Part shown: piece after piece, positions 1-6,973 of the stretch
How the letters are laid out: every line of letters starts with the position of its first letter
How positions within the stretch are numbered: position 1 is the first letter of the stretch
NCBI RefSeq assembly: GCF_900155945.1
Contig: NZ_FTMN01000001.1
Coordinates: forward strand, 635,682-699,681
DNA: 64,000 bases
Direction of reading: 5' to 3'
From: Marinobacterium stanieri
GTDB lineage: Bacteria > Pseudomonadota > Gammaproteobacteria > Pseudomonadales > Balneatricaceae
Translations under genes and position numbers: made by a program
The notes under the pieces: model-generated
The model's input: the letters and a program-made list of their open reading frames with translations, nothing else
The model's database searches: none
What the model was told of the DNA's origin: nothing

Positions 1-83
1 CGTTCGCCTTGGCTCAGTACTTCCGACAGACGGCCTTTGGCCTGGTCCGGACACTTCATGGGAATAACGATTGAGAGTTTCAT
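1..83 (-). CDS. cofC: 2-phospho-L-lactate guanylyltransferase CofC (N-terminus, cut by window edge)
   Basis: Only the first 27 codons are present. The product begins MKLSIVIPMKCPDQAKGRLS, the typical opening of CofC/FbiD guanylyltransferases (a hydrophobic strand, then the K-x-x-x-x-A-K-x-R-L nucleotide-binding loop). The enzyme activates 2-phospholactate or phosphoenolpyruvate with GTP for coenzyme F420 synthesis. The ATG at 83 (minus strand) has AGGAGG just upstream. The gene sits 9 bases after cofD in the same direction, so it is the third gene of a cofHDC operon. Identity rests on the short N-terminus plus the strong context. Confidence 0.8.
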   Translation of the reverse strand, partial: MKLSIVIPMKCPDQAKGRLSEVLSQGE

Positions 84-92
84 GCGTGCCTC

Positions 93-1079
93 CTAACCTG
101 CTTGCTGCAACTCGGGCGTCTGCCGAGCGGTGCATGATTGATAGGCGTGCACGATGCTTTCAGCCAGGCGCACCTTGTTGGCCCGGTTGAACATCAGGGT
201 ATCGGTAACCAGCACATGCTCGATCCGCTGCTCAACCGCACTCAGATAAGCCCGGTCCTGCTGGTCGATCACCAGCGCATCGACCACTCCGCTGTAGAAA
301 TCCGCCACACCCTGAACGTCCGCTCGATAACCGGCTGCCAGCATCATCTTGTCCGCTGGCCCTTTCACCGTCTGGCCCGCCACCAGCGGAGACACCGCCA
401 CCTTGAAGGCCGATGAGAGCTCCAGCGCTTCACGGATGCCGGGCACCGACAGGATGGGGTTGATGCTGACAATGGGGTTGCTGGGGGCAATGACGATCAT
501 GTCGGCCTGAGCAATGGCGTGAAGTGCTTCCGGTGTTGCCTCCGCCTGATCGATGCCGACCACACGGCACTCCAGCACGTCCGGCTGGCAGCCCCATTTA
601 ACGAAGAAGTCCTGAAACGCCACCCAGCCGTTTTCGGTTTTCACCTGGTTCTGAATCACATCATCGGTGGGCAAAATGATCGGCACATCCAGACCAAACG
701 ACTCCGCAATGCGTCGTGCAATCTCGGTGGGTCGCATGCCTTGATGACGCAGCTGGGTACGCAAAATGTGGGTGGCAAAATCCCTGTCGCCCAGATACAT
801 CCAGGTATCCGCGCCCAGCGCCTTGAGCTGGTCCAGTACACGGTTGCTTTCATCCACCAGACCCCAGCCCTTGTTGCGGTCGATGTTGTCGGTAAGCGTG
901 TAGGTGAGGGTATCGATATCCGGGGATACCCAAAGCCCGTGGAAGTCCTGATCATCGGCCACATTGCCGATCAGGCTCAGGTTGTCGGCAAAGCGGCTGT
1001 GGGCAAAGCCTTCCGCCATTTTGGCGCCGCCGACACCGCCACAGAGCATGACGATATTGGGTGAGGAATGGGCATTCAT
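93..1079 (-). CDS. cofD: 2-phospho-L-lactate transferase CofD
   Basis: 328 residues, full length for CofD/FbiA. It transfers the phospholactyl (or phosphoenolpyruvyl) group from the GDP-activated donor to the deazaflavin FO, giving F420-0 or its dehydro form, in the cytoplasm. The N-terminal motif LCGGVGGAKMAEGF is the family signature for the nucleotide-binding Rossmann fold. Further conserved segments are GNVADDQDFHGLWVSPDIDT and APSNPIVSINPILSVPG. Its start codon overlaps the stop of cofH by one base (TGATG), which implies translational coupling. No F420 ligase (cofE/fbiB) or cofG is in the window. Confidence 0.93.
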   Translation of the reverse strand: MNAHSSPNIVMLCGGVGGAKMAEGFAHSRFADNLSLIGNVADDQDFHGLWVSPDIDTLTYTLTDNIDRNKGWGLVDESNRVLDQLKALGADTWMYLGDRDFATHILRTQLRHQGMRPTEIARRIAESFGLDVPIILPTDDVIQNQVKTENGWVAFQDFFVKWGCQPDVLECRVVGIDQAEATPEALHAIAQADMIVIAPSNPIVSINPILSVPGIREALELSSAFKVAVSPLVAGQTVKGPADKMMLAAGYRADVQGVADFYSGVVDALVIDQQDRAYLSAVEQRIEHVLVTDTLMFNRANKVRLAESIVHAYQSCTARQTPELQQAG

Positions 1080-2341
1080 CAGATCACTCCCCGGCTGGTC
1101 GCGATCAACTGAACACCCTGGGAAGCAGCCAGCACTTCTGAGCTGGACACTTCAGGCGTGTACTCATAGCCCTGCACAACCTTGTACAGGGTGTTGCGGC
1201 GTACGGGCTCACGCCCCGCTTCACCGATCATGCGCACCATATCCTCAGGCACGATCTCCTGACCGTTCTTGCCACCGGCGGCACGGGAGATGCTTTCATT
1301 CATCAGGGTGCCGCCCAGATCATTGGCCCCGGATTTCAGCATCTGCTGGGCATACTCCGGCCCCAGCTTGACCCAGGACGCCTGGATATTGTCGACCCAG
1401 CCGTTGAGCATCAGGCGTGAAACCGCATGCATGCGGATATTTTCTTCCGGTGTCGGGCCCGGTCGTACATCACCGTTTTTTACGTAGAGTGGTGATTCAT
1501 AATGCACAAAACCCAGAGGTACAAACTCGGTAAAACCACCGGTCTGCTTTTGAATATCGCGGATTTTGCCAATATGCGCGGCCCAATGTTCGGGGCTATC
1601 AATATGGCCGTACATGATGGTGGCGGTGGTGGGCAAACCCAATTGATGAGCGGTGGTAATAATCTCAACCCACTGCTCCGTGGTGAGTTTATCCCGCGTC
1701 AGCTGCTGGCGGATTTCAACATCCAGAATTTCAGCCGCCGTGCCGGGCATAGACCCCAAACCATGGTCAATCAAGTCCTGAATAAACTCGGCCACGCTGA
1801 CTTTGCTTTTTAATGCGCCAAACCAGATTTCGAACGGCGAAAAGGCATGAATATGCATCGCCGGAACCTGTTTCTTAATGGCCTTGAGAATATCGCGGTA
1901 GAAGCTGCCATCAATATCGGGGTGCAGGCCGCCCTGAATACACACCTCGGTTGCACCACGATCCCAGGCTTCCTGCGCGCGCCCTGCAATCTCACCCAGG
2001 CTCAACAACTCGGCGCCCTGCTCCTCTTTGCGCTTGGCAAAGCCGCAGAACTTGCAGCCCATATAGCAAACATTGGTGTAGTTGATATTTCGGGTGATGA
2101 CGAAGCTGGCCTGGTCTCCAACGGCCTGCTTGCGTACGTAATCAGCCGTCGCAACCAAAGCATCTAGCTCGGCACCTTCTGCCTGAAACAGCTTCACGGC
2201 ATCCGCTTCGGAGAGTTCGATTCCGGCCAGAACCGAAGTGAGAATATGGCGCACCGATGAACTGATCCCAGCGAACATTCTGAGCAGTTTGTGGTGTTCA
2301 GTTTTATCGGTTCTCAGACTTAAAACACTGGGAGCATTCAT
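1079..2341 (-). CDS. cofH: FO synthase subunit 2 CofH (radical SAM)
   Basis: 420 residues. It is a radical SAM enzyme that adds the ribityl-uracil intermediate (5-amino-6-ribitylamino-uracil) to a tyrosine-derived radical, a step in making the F420 chromophore FO. The 4Fe-4S site is C92-x3-C96-x2-C99 in VCYMGCKFCGF. Downstream segments such as GGLHPDIDGSFY and SMPGTAAEILDV are characteristic of CofH rather than CofG or MqnC. The start at 2341 has AAGGAAAG upstream. It is the first gene of the cofHDC operon. The partner CofG is not here, so it must be encoded elsewhere or lie beyond the left edge. Confidence 0.92.
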   Translation of the reverse strand: MNAPSVLSLRTDKTEHHKLLRMFAGISSSVRHILTSVLAGIELSEADAVKLFQAEGAELDALVATADYVRKQAVGDQASFVITRNINYTNVCYMGCKFCGFAKRKEEQGAELLSLGEIAGRAQEAWDRGATEVCIQGGLHPDIDGSFYRDILKAIKKQVPAMHIHAFSPFEIWFGALKSKVSVAEFIQDLIDHGLGSMPGTAAEILDVEIRQQLTRDKLTTEQWVEIITTAHQLGLPTTATIMYGHIDSPEHWAAHIGKIRDIQKQTGGFTEFVPLGFVHYESPLYVKNGDVRPGPTPEENIRMHAVSRLMLNGWVDNIQASWVKLGPEYAQQMLKSGANDLGGTLMNESISRAAGGKNGQEIVPEDMVRMIGEAGREPVRRNTLYKVVQGYEYTPEVSSSEVLAASQGVQLIATSRGVI

Positions 2342-2425
2342 GATTCTTTCCTTAACGCATTTAGATGAAACCTAAGAAAAGACGTAGCCATTCTGTTTTA
2401 CAGAACATAAACGCCTGGGCCGGTC

Positions 2426-2569
2426 CTAAAACTGCTGCACAGGAATAAACATGAATAAGGCGAATAGAAAGGAAGTCAGCGGCGCATAATTCAGGCGCAA
2501 GGGTACATTGCCCATGCATATCAAAATCAGGCGCATCTTGTGATGAAGCGGAATACTCCGTTTCTCCAT
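2426..2569 (-). CDS. Possible 47-residue leader ORF upstream of cofH
   Basis: This small ORF lies in the long leader between the predicted cofH promoter (about 2640-2675) and the cofH start. It begins with ATG at 2569, preceded by GGAG about ten bases upstream. The predicted product is basic at the N-terminus and hydrophobic at the C-terminus (LTSFLFALFMFIPVQQF). I do not recognise it. It may be a leader peptide, a small membrane protein, or chance. No conservation test was possible. Confidence 0.25.
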   Translation of the reverse strand: MEKRSIPLHHKMRLILICMGNVPLRLNYAPLTSFLFALFMFIPVQQF

Positions 2570-2626
2570 CACACCCTATCTCCGTCTTTATTCTTATTTT
2601 CGGCTTCAGGTTTTCGCTACAAACTT

Positions 2627-2675
2627 TTTACCAAACGGTAAAGTTATACTAGATCAAATTTTGCCAAACGGTCAA
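2627..2675 (-). promoter_or_regulatory. Predicted cofHDC promoter flanked by two TetR-type operators
   Basis: Two related palindromes, TTTACCAAACGGTAAA (2627-2642) and TTTTGCCAAACGGTCAA (2659-2675), share the core CCAAACGGT. They are 33 bp apart, about three helical turns. On the minus strand the second contains a -35-like TTGACC (2675-2670), and a -10-like TAGTAT (2651-2646) follows after an 18 bp spacer. The first operator then covers the likely start site. This is the classical layout for repression of the cof operon. The palindromes resemble the site at 3615-3628 in front of the adjacent TetR gene and the general RutR consensus shape (TTGACC...GGTCAA). Confidence 0.55.
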
Positions 2676-2864
2676 GAAATTAAACACAAAAAATATCAGC
2701 CCTTTTAAATGACTGTAACTTAATGATTTTTAATGATTTTATACATCGACAGCCTGATCTATGCCGATGAGAGCAGGCAAAAATTTCACACCACTGCACA
2801 ACAGATCAGACATTTGGAAGAGAAGTTTCGAGGGTGAATTGAGCGGAACAGGGTGAGCGGCAGG

Positions 2865-2904
2865 CAATAAAAAACCGGTGCCGCTCAGGGAGCTGACACC
2901 GGTT
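2865..2904 (-). terminator. Rho-independent terminator of the tetR gene
   Basis: Inverted repeat AACCGGTG/CACCGGTT (2873-2904) with a loop. On the minus strand it is followed by a run of six T. It lies 19 bases beyond the stop of the TetR gene at 2923. Confidence 0.85.
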
Positions 2905-2922
2905 CTGTGAAGACGGGCGGGC

Positions 2923-3576
2923 TTACTTCATGCCCAGGCCCTTGATGATCACATGGGTCAGAAAGTCGATCGCGTTCTGGAAGTCTTCATCATCCAGCGA
3001 GTCTTTGCCCAGGGACAGGCTCACCTGTGCCGAGAAGTCGGCGTAGGTCTGAGTGGCTGACCAGATCAGGAAGAAAAGATGGTAAGGGTCTACCGCATCG
3101 ATACGCCCTTCCGCAATCCAGCTGCGTACCAGCTTTACATCTTCTTCCAGTACAGGCAGCAGATGATTCTGCAGGTACTCTTTCAGATAAGGCGCACCGT
3201 TGATGATCTCGATGGCAAACACCTTGGATGCATCAGGGTTGGTACGCGACATCTCCACCTTGCCCTGAATATAGTTGCGTACCATGTCGGCCGGTTCCTT
3301 GCCCTGCTGTTCCAGCAGCTGCATCTTGTCGACCCAAAGGCTCAGGATATTGGACAGTACGCGCTTATAAAGCACTTCTTTCGAGGGAAAGTAATAAAGC
3401 AGGTTCTGCTTCGACATGCCGGCTTTATCGGCAATGGCTTCAATCGACGTGCCGTTGTAGCCATTCATGGCAAACAGCCCTTCGGCGGCACTCAGTACAG
3501 TAGCTTCATGCGCTTCCCGAATACGGGAGCGACGGCGGGGTTTCTGTTCAACAGTTTCTTCCGCTGAAATCGGCAT
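2923..3576 (-). CDS. TetR/AcrR regulator, RutR-like
   Basis: 217 residues. The N-terminal TetR helix-turn-helix lies at about residues 25-70 (NGYNGTSIEAIADKAGMSK, then YYFPSKEVLY). The C-terminal domain has the YcdC/RutR-type signature, with KVFAIEIINGAP and FLIWSATQTYADF. RutR senses uracil and controls pyrimidine catabolism in E. coli. Here the neighbours are the F420 genes, so the ligand is unknown. The promoter contains a perfect palindrome at 3615-3628 similar to two sites before cofH, which suggests autoregulation and control of cofHDC. A paralogue of the same subfamily is at 54158-54796. Confidence 0.85.
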   Translation of the reverse strand: MPISAEETVEQKPRRRSRIREAHEATVLSAAEGLFAMNGYNGTSIEAIADKAGMSKQNLLYYFPSKEVLYKRVLSNILSLWVDKMQLLEQQGKEPADMVRNYIQGKVEMSRTNPDASKVFAIEIINGAPYLKEYLQNHLLPVLEEDVKLVRSWIAEGRIDAVDPYHLFFLIWSATQTYADFSAQVSLSLGKDSLDDEDFQNAIDFLTHVIIKGLGMK

Positions 3577-3614
3577 TCTTTACATCCAAATAGATAAGTG
3601 ACTCTGGGTGTATC

Positions 3615-3628
3615 TTACCAGATGGTAA
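3615..3628. promoter_or_regulatory. Predicted autoregulatory TetR operator
   Basis: TTACCAGATGGTAA is a perfect 6-2-6 inverted repeat (TTACCA/TGGTAA), located 39 bases upstream of the TetR start codon at 3576. It shares the ACC...GGT core with the two operators in front of cofH. Confidence 0.6.
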
Positions 3629-4129
3629 CTATTGAGTTGTCATATCCGGCGAAGCGCCCGTGAACATACCCAAACTCTAGTCCAATTGCATGACAACTAC
3701 ATCACGCCTTACGTAGGGGTATGCGTAACGGAGCACCCTGCCGGGCCGGCAGCTGGCGCAGGAAACAAAACCGATTGGGGATTTTACTTAGGTCGGGTGG
3801 CCTACGTAACAATCGCTGGCTATAGTATTGTGCATGCAAGACAAGGAAAGCCGTGCGGGTGAGTTGCATAGCATGGTGACAGTCGGCACTCAAGGAAGGA
3901 CAACCAGGGATGATGACTCCTCTTCACTAATACGCTTTACCTCTGATGGCCTGCCGACTGCCGTTTCTGGCTATACCCGTTACGTGTGTTCTTCAGGCGA
4001 AAACATACCTTTCAGGCTGTTCTACGGAAAATATTTTATTATTTTTCAATAAGTTATTGCTCCATAGCCAGAGTTAAAAGGTATACCCGCTAATAATTAT
4101 TATGAGGTAGTAGACCTCATAAATGGACT
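3629..4129. other. Non-coding stretch between tetR and the cassette array
   Basis: No convincing gene. Short ORFs here lack ribosome-binding sites and recognisable sequence. Visible structure: a perfect 9 bp inverted repeat TTACGTAGG (3709-3717) / CCTACGTAA (3801-3809), and a palindrome TATGAGGT-n5-ACCTCATA (4101-4121) immediately left of the first cassette boundary. The latter may be part of an attI-like or degraded attC site. No integrase gene or obvious fragment was found. Confidence 0.5.
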
Positions 4130-4152
4130 GTTAGCACCACGAGGCTTCAAGA

Positions 4153-4644
4153 ATGATCAAACGTATTTTGGCTATAATTTCGGTGATATTTTCTGCCTCA
4201 GTTTTGGCTGGGGAGCTATCTGAACCAGAGGTATATTGGGTGACGGTCGGAGAAAAAGCCCCTGAGATTTTGACTAAGAACCAAAGCACTAGTTCACCAT
4301 TTCTGTTAGTTACGGTGCCGGTTAAGGTTTTCCCCCTAAAGCGAGAGTTGCCTGACCTGAACGTGTTCGTGTTCCCTGAGAGCAAAATGGTTTCTGGGCT
4401 ACGAGGCGATCGTGTTTTTGAAACTATCGAGGAGTGCGAAGCATCCAAAACCGTTATCGCGAAGGTATTGGTCTCGTTGTTTCCATTAAAATACATAGGG
4501 GAAATGAGCAAATATCAATTCAAGTCAAAGTCGGGTAAAACCATTGCGGGTGTTTCATGCGTTAAACTAGGCGCTTTCGTTGATCTTTCAGTTGAAGTAA
4601 CTAATCCTGAACTCGAAAAAGAAATGATGAAGAACTGGAGGTAA
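4153..4644 (+). CDS. Cassette 1: exported protein of unknown function
   Basis: 163 residues. An N-terminal signal peptide is evident (MIKRILAIISVIFSASVLAG, likely cleavage after the small residues near 19-20), so the product is probably periplasmic or secreted. The mature part has no motif I recognise. Two cysteines (in IEECEAS and VSCVKL) could form a disulfide. It fills the first proven integron cassette (4131-4702), with its start 23 bases after the 5' core and its stop 3 bases before the attC, the compact layout typical of cassettes. Base composition is more AT-rich than in the flanking operons, consistent with transfer. Confidence 0.75.
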   Translation: MIKRILAIISVIFSASVLAGELSEPEVYWVTVGEKAPEILTKNQSTSSPFLLVTVPVKVFPLKRELPDLNVFVFPESKMVSGLRGDRVFETIEECEASKTVIAKVLVSLFPLKYIGEMSKYQFKSKSGKTIAGVSCVKLGAFVDLSVEVTNPELEKEMMKNWR

Positions 4645-4647
4645 GTG

Positions 4648-4708
4648 TGCTAACAAGTTACAGCATTGGACCGCAGCTGCGCTGCGGCCACTGTGTAAAG
4701 CGTTATAG
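4648..4708 (+). repeat. attC recombination site 1
   Basis: 61 bp. It begins TGCTAAC and ends GTTATAG. The central stem is CCGCAGC-TGC-GCTGCGG. The outer arms TTACAGCATTGG and CCACTGTGTAA pair with an unpaired base and mismatches, as expected of the folded single-strand attC recognised by IntI. Confidence 0.88.
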
Positions 4709-4722
4709 CTACTGAGTTTAGT

Positions 4723-5133
4723 ATGGGTCCAGATGAATATAGAGTGAAGTTGGACGATAAGGTGCGTAACTTTAGTGTTTCGCTTATGAATAACACTAAG
4801 TGGCATGAGGTGCTTTATCTTATAGCCCAAACCAATGTGGAAATAAGATTTTCGACGGTCTGGGAGGAGAGGTTTTCTCGACCCCAGGAGGTCAAATCAC
4901 CAATTTTTCATGAAGAGTATCTGGGAGATGGTTGTCTTGTCGGAGGGCCTATTTTCTATAAGGAAATTCGTGAGTTGAGAATTGCTCGATTTCAGCAGTT
5001 ACGGGACTCGAGGACAGGAGCGATGTATAAAGATGAATCATGTAGCCAACATTTGCTCAACTCATTAGAAAAGTTAGGACAGCTCCCTTTAACTATAGGT
5101 GATGACGAAATCATCTTATGTGCCTATGCGTAG
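4723..5133 (+). CDS. Cassette 2: cytoplasmic protein of unknown function
   Basis: 136 residues, without a signal peptide or membrane segment. It carries the stretches LMNNTKWHEVL and GGPIFYKEIREL. From memory these recall the DUF6678-type family, but this is weak. Two cysteines lie in the C-terminal third. The start ATG at 4723 is 21 bases after the 5' core GTTATAG, and the stop at 5133 is 3 bases before the inverse core CTATAAC. It is therefore the single gene of cassette 2. Codon use and base composition are unlike the flanking cof and cytochrome operons. Confidence 0.72.
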   Translation: MGPDEYRVKLDDKVRNFSVSLMNNTKWHEVLYLIAQTNVEIRFSTVWEERFSRPQEVKSPIFHEEYLGDGCLVGGPIFYKEIRELRIARFQQLRDSRTGAMYKDESCSQHLLNSLEKLGQLPLTIGDDEIILCAYA

Positions 5134-5136
5134 TAG

Positions 5137-5221
5137 CTATAACAAGTAATTGTAGTCGCCGCGCAAGCGGGCTGGGACCTCCGCTGCTACGCAGCTCCGG
5201 ACCCTAAATTATGCGTTAGCT
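5137..5221 (+). repeat. attC recombination site 2
   Basis: 85 bp from CTATAAC (5137-5143) to GTTAGCT (5215-5221). It has GC-rich inverted segments in the middle and the familiar ATGCGTTAG ending. Its inverse core is the exact complement of GTTATAG at 4702, which defines cassette 2. Confidence 0.85.
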
Positions 5222-5243
5222 GAAATTTAAGTTGGGATTGATA

Positions 5244-5795
5244 ATGCTTAGAACTATAGCGGCTTGCTATTTCATATTTGGAGCTTTGTTCTTCGGAACT
5301 GTATCCGCTGAGGAACTTGTTACAAAAAACAAGGAAACAATTAAAGAAATAAGTAAAATGTTAATCAAGCTGGATGTGAATAAAATAGTGTATCAAGTGT
5401 GCGATAAGTACACATACTTCTTAAACCCTGAAGAAGAAAGGAAAGCATTTCCTGATAAACACTATATTATTCCAAGTGATGATCCGCTTTATAAAGAATT
5501 GGTTACTATAGCAAAAGGCTCAAGGCATGAATACTGTGACTACAATTATAGCGAGTTTGTTGAAGAAGCTTTTGAGCAGTTTTTAAGTGAAGGTGATTTT
5601 TTTAGCATGTATTTCCCTGCTATTGAACGAATAGTAAAAGGGAAACCAGCATCGGGAGACCAAGATAGTGTATTTGAAGCATTAGATAGATCTGTAGAAA
5701 AGTACCTTTTGAAACAAAGGAAGCCAACACTTGAGAAGTACTTTAAAAAGGTCGGCGAACTTCACGAACGGTATTGGGCCTGTGAGTCTTGTTAA
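5244..5795 (+). CDS. Cassette 3: exported protein of unknown function
   Basis: 183 residues from the ATG at 5244. An alternative in-frame ATG at 5232 adds four residues. A signal peptide is evident (MLRTIAACYFIFGALFFGTV, cleavage near VSA-EE). The mature protein is rich in Lys, Glu and aromatic residues and looks helical. It has four cysteines: in QVCDKY, EYCDYN and the C-terminal WACESC. I do not recognise the family. It occupies cassette 3, between cores 5215 and 5802, and stops 6 bases before the inverse core. The sequence is strongly AT-rich compared with the chromosomal neighbours. Confidence 0.72.
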   Translation: MLRTIAACYFIFGALFFGTVSAEELVTKNKETIKEISKMLIKLDVNKIVYQVCDKYTYFLNPEEERKAFPDKHYIIPSDDPLYKELVTIAKGSRHEYCDYNYSEFVEEAFEQFLSEGDFFSMYFPAIERIVKGKPASGDQDSVFEALDRSVEKYLLKQRKPTLEKYFKKVGELHERYWACESC

Positions 5796-5801
5796 TATTT
5801 C

Positions 5802-5893
5802 AGCTAACAATCAACAGCCAAACCGCTCGCCATTGTGGTGCCAGAGGCAAGTATGGGCAAACGATTTGCCTGCCTCTTATGTGGACGTTAGGA
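5802..5893 (+). repeat. attC recombination site 3
   Basis: 92 bp from AGCTAAC (5802-5808) to GTTAGGA (5887-5893). The internal stem includes AGAGGCA...TGCCTCT. The inverse core is the exact complement of GTTAGCT at 5215, which closes cassette 3. Confidence 0.87.
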
Positions 5894-5902
5894 ATTAATC
5901 GT

Positions 5903-6376
5903 ATGCGCAACATCTTCTCAGCCAAAGGGCGGGCTTCTCGGAGAGAGTTCCTGATTATATTTATCGTAATCAGCGTCTTATGGCTAGGGTTAGGCTATCT
6001 TCTTCAGCAACTAGTGGACCCAGTAACTAATTCAGATACCTACTATCTAAGCAAAATCCTTTTCCAAGTAGTTTCACTCATGTCCGTTACACCGATAATG
6101 CTGCGGCGAATTCATGACATCCACTTGCCTGGATACGTCCTAACCGTATTCTACATTGCTGTTCCATTTTCATTTTCGACTCTTCTCTATTTGAAGAGTG
6201 CTTTTAAAATAGAGTCAATCGATATCACATGGGCAACATCATGGCCAATGCTGGTACTCTATGGCCTCAATTTTTTCGTTTTAATCATGCTATTTTTCTA
6301 CAAAAGCTACCCTGATCCTAACCGCTGGGGTAGCACTAACAACGCGTCAATTAGGACTGATCTTCCCCCGGTTTAG
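5903..6376 (+). CDS. Cassette 4: DUF805 family membrane protein
   Basis: 157 residues. It matches the DUF805 pattern: an N-terminal FSAKGRASRREF segment, several hydrophobic helices, RRIHDIHLPGY between helices, and YPDPNRWG near the C-terminus. It is an integral inner-membrane protein of unknown role (the YhaH/YiiR type). The ATG at 5903 is chosen because it lies 10 bases inside the cassette after the core GTTAGGA. A longer reading frame to 5789 would run through attC3 and is rejected. DUF805 proteins are, as far as I know, a recurrent integron cargo. Confidence 0.85.
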   Translation: MRNIFSAKGRASRREFLIIFIVISVLWLGLGYLLQQLVDPVTNSDTYYLSKILFQVVSLMSVTPIMLRRIHDIHLPGYVLTVFYIAVPFSFSTLLYLKSAFKIESIDITWATSWPMLVLYGLNFFVLIMLFFYKSYPDPNRWGSTNNASIRTDLPPV

Positions 6377-6381
6377 TGGAC

Positions 6382-6469
6382 GCCTAACAAGAATGCATTG
6401 TTCACAAATACGATTTTTTCACCTCGGCGTCACAGCACTCTACTTCGGCTTCGAATGTATGCGCTACAT
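6382..6469 (+). repeat. Putative degenerate attC site 4
   Basis: It starts with GCCTAAC (6382-6388), which pairs with the cassette 4 core GTTAGGA except for one base. The right end is unclear. TATGCGCTACAT (6458-6469) resembles the usual TATGCGTTA ending with a T-to-C change in the core, and the arms pair only partly. The site may be inactive or truncated. Confidence 0.45.
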
Positions 6470-6484
6470 ATCAAAGGATCAAAC

Positions 6485-6973
6485 ATGAAGAACCCGGGAA
6501 AATTGTTCTTCTTTTGTGGAAAGATGGGGGCAGGCAAGTCAACAAAGTCCAAAGAAGTGGCTGCCGAGCACAATGCTGTCTTGCTATCAGAAGACGAATG
6601 GCTAGCGGCACACTTTCCTGACCAAATTAAGTCATTCGATGACTACATCCAGTACTCAAATCGCATAAAACCATTTGTCAGAAAGCACGTTCAAAGCCTT
6701 CTGTGTGTCGGGGTCAATGTCGTGATGGACTTCCCTGCAAACACGGTGAAGCAAAGGTCGTGGTTTGCGTCTCTTTGTAGCGAGATAAGCTGTGAACACG
6801 CGCTTTTGTACCTCGATGTAAGCGACGATCAGTGCCTGTCTCAAATCGCAAAGCGCCGTGTTGAGCAGCTGGAAAGAGCACACTTTGATACTGAGTCAGT
6901 GTTTCATCACGTCACCCGGTACTTTGAAGCACCCAGCTCTGATGAAGGTTTGAACATAGTGCGTGTTGAATGA
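6485..6973 (+). CDS. Small P-loop NTPase / kinase-like protein
   Basis: 162 residues from the ATG at 6485. A Walker A motif is near the N-terminus (CGKMGAGKSTKS), and a Walker B-like strand VNVVMDFP lies about residues 75-82. A basic segment KRRVEQLERAHFDTE follows. This is the layout of the zeta-toxin/AAA_33 kinase-like family, which phosphorylates small molecules or nucleotides; the substrate is unknown. The gene follows the degenerate attC4 and may be the last, decayed cassette or simply an adjacent accessory gene. No clear attC follows its stop. Composition is intermediate between cassettes and backbone. Confidence 0.7.
   Translation: MKNPGKLFFFCGKMGAGKSTKSKEVAAEHNAVLLSEDEWLAAHFPDQIKSFDDYIQYSNRIKPFVRKHVQSLLCVGVNVVMDFPANTVKQRSWFASLCSEISCEHALLYLDVSDDQCLSQIAKRRVEQLERAHFDTESVFHHVTRYFEAPSSDEGLNIVRVE

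Larger units (their letters stand above)
4130..6469 (+). mobile_element. Integron gene-cassette array without integrase (CALIN)
   Basis: Consecutive AT-richer ORFs, all on the plus strand, are each followed by an attC-like imperfect palindrome. In a cassette the 5' core (GTTRRRY-type) must be complementary to the inverse core at the start of its own attC. Here it is: GTTAGCA (4130) with TGCTAAC (4648); GTTATAG (4702) with CTATAAC (5137); GTTAGCT (5215) with AGCTAAC (5802); GTTAGGA (5887) with GCCTAAC (6382, one mismatch). Three perfect 7-base pairings in register are hard to explain otherwise. The cassettes are about 572, 513, 672 and 576 bp. There is no intI in the window. The right end is degenerate. 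Confidence 0.9.

Noticed and set aside
3632-4052. Two short frames (76 and 74 codons) left of the cassettes
   Set aside because: No ribosome-binding site, no recognisable sequence, and they overlap an inverted repeat. Not an integrase fragment.
5789-5902. Upstream extension of the DUF805 gene
   Set aside because: It would translate through attC3; the internal ATG at 5903 fits the DUF805 N-terminus and the cassette boundary.
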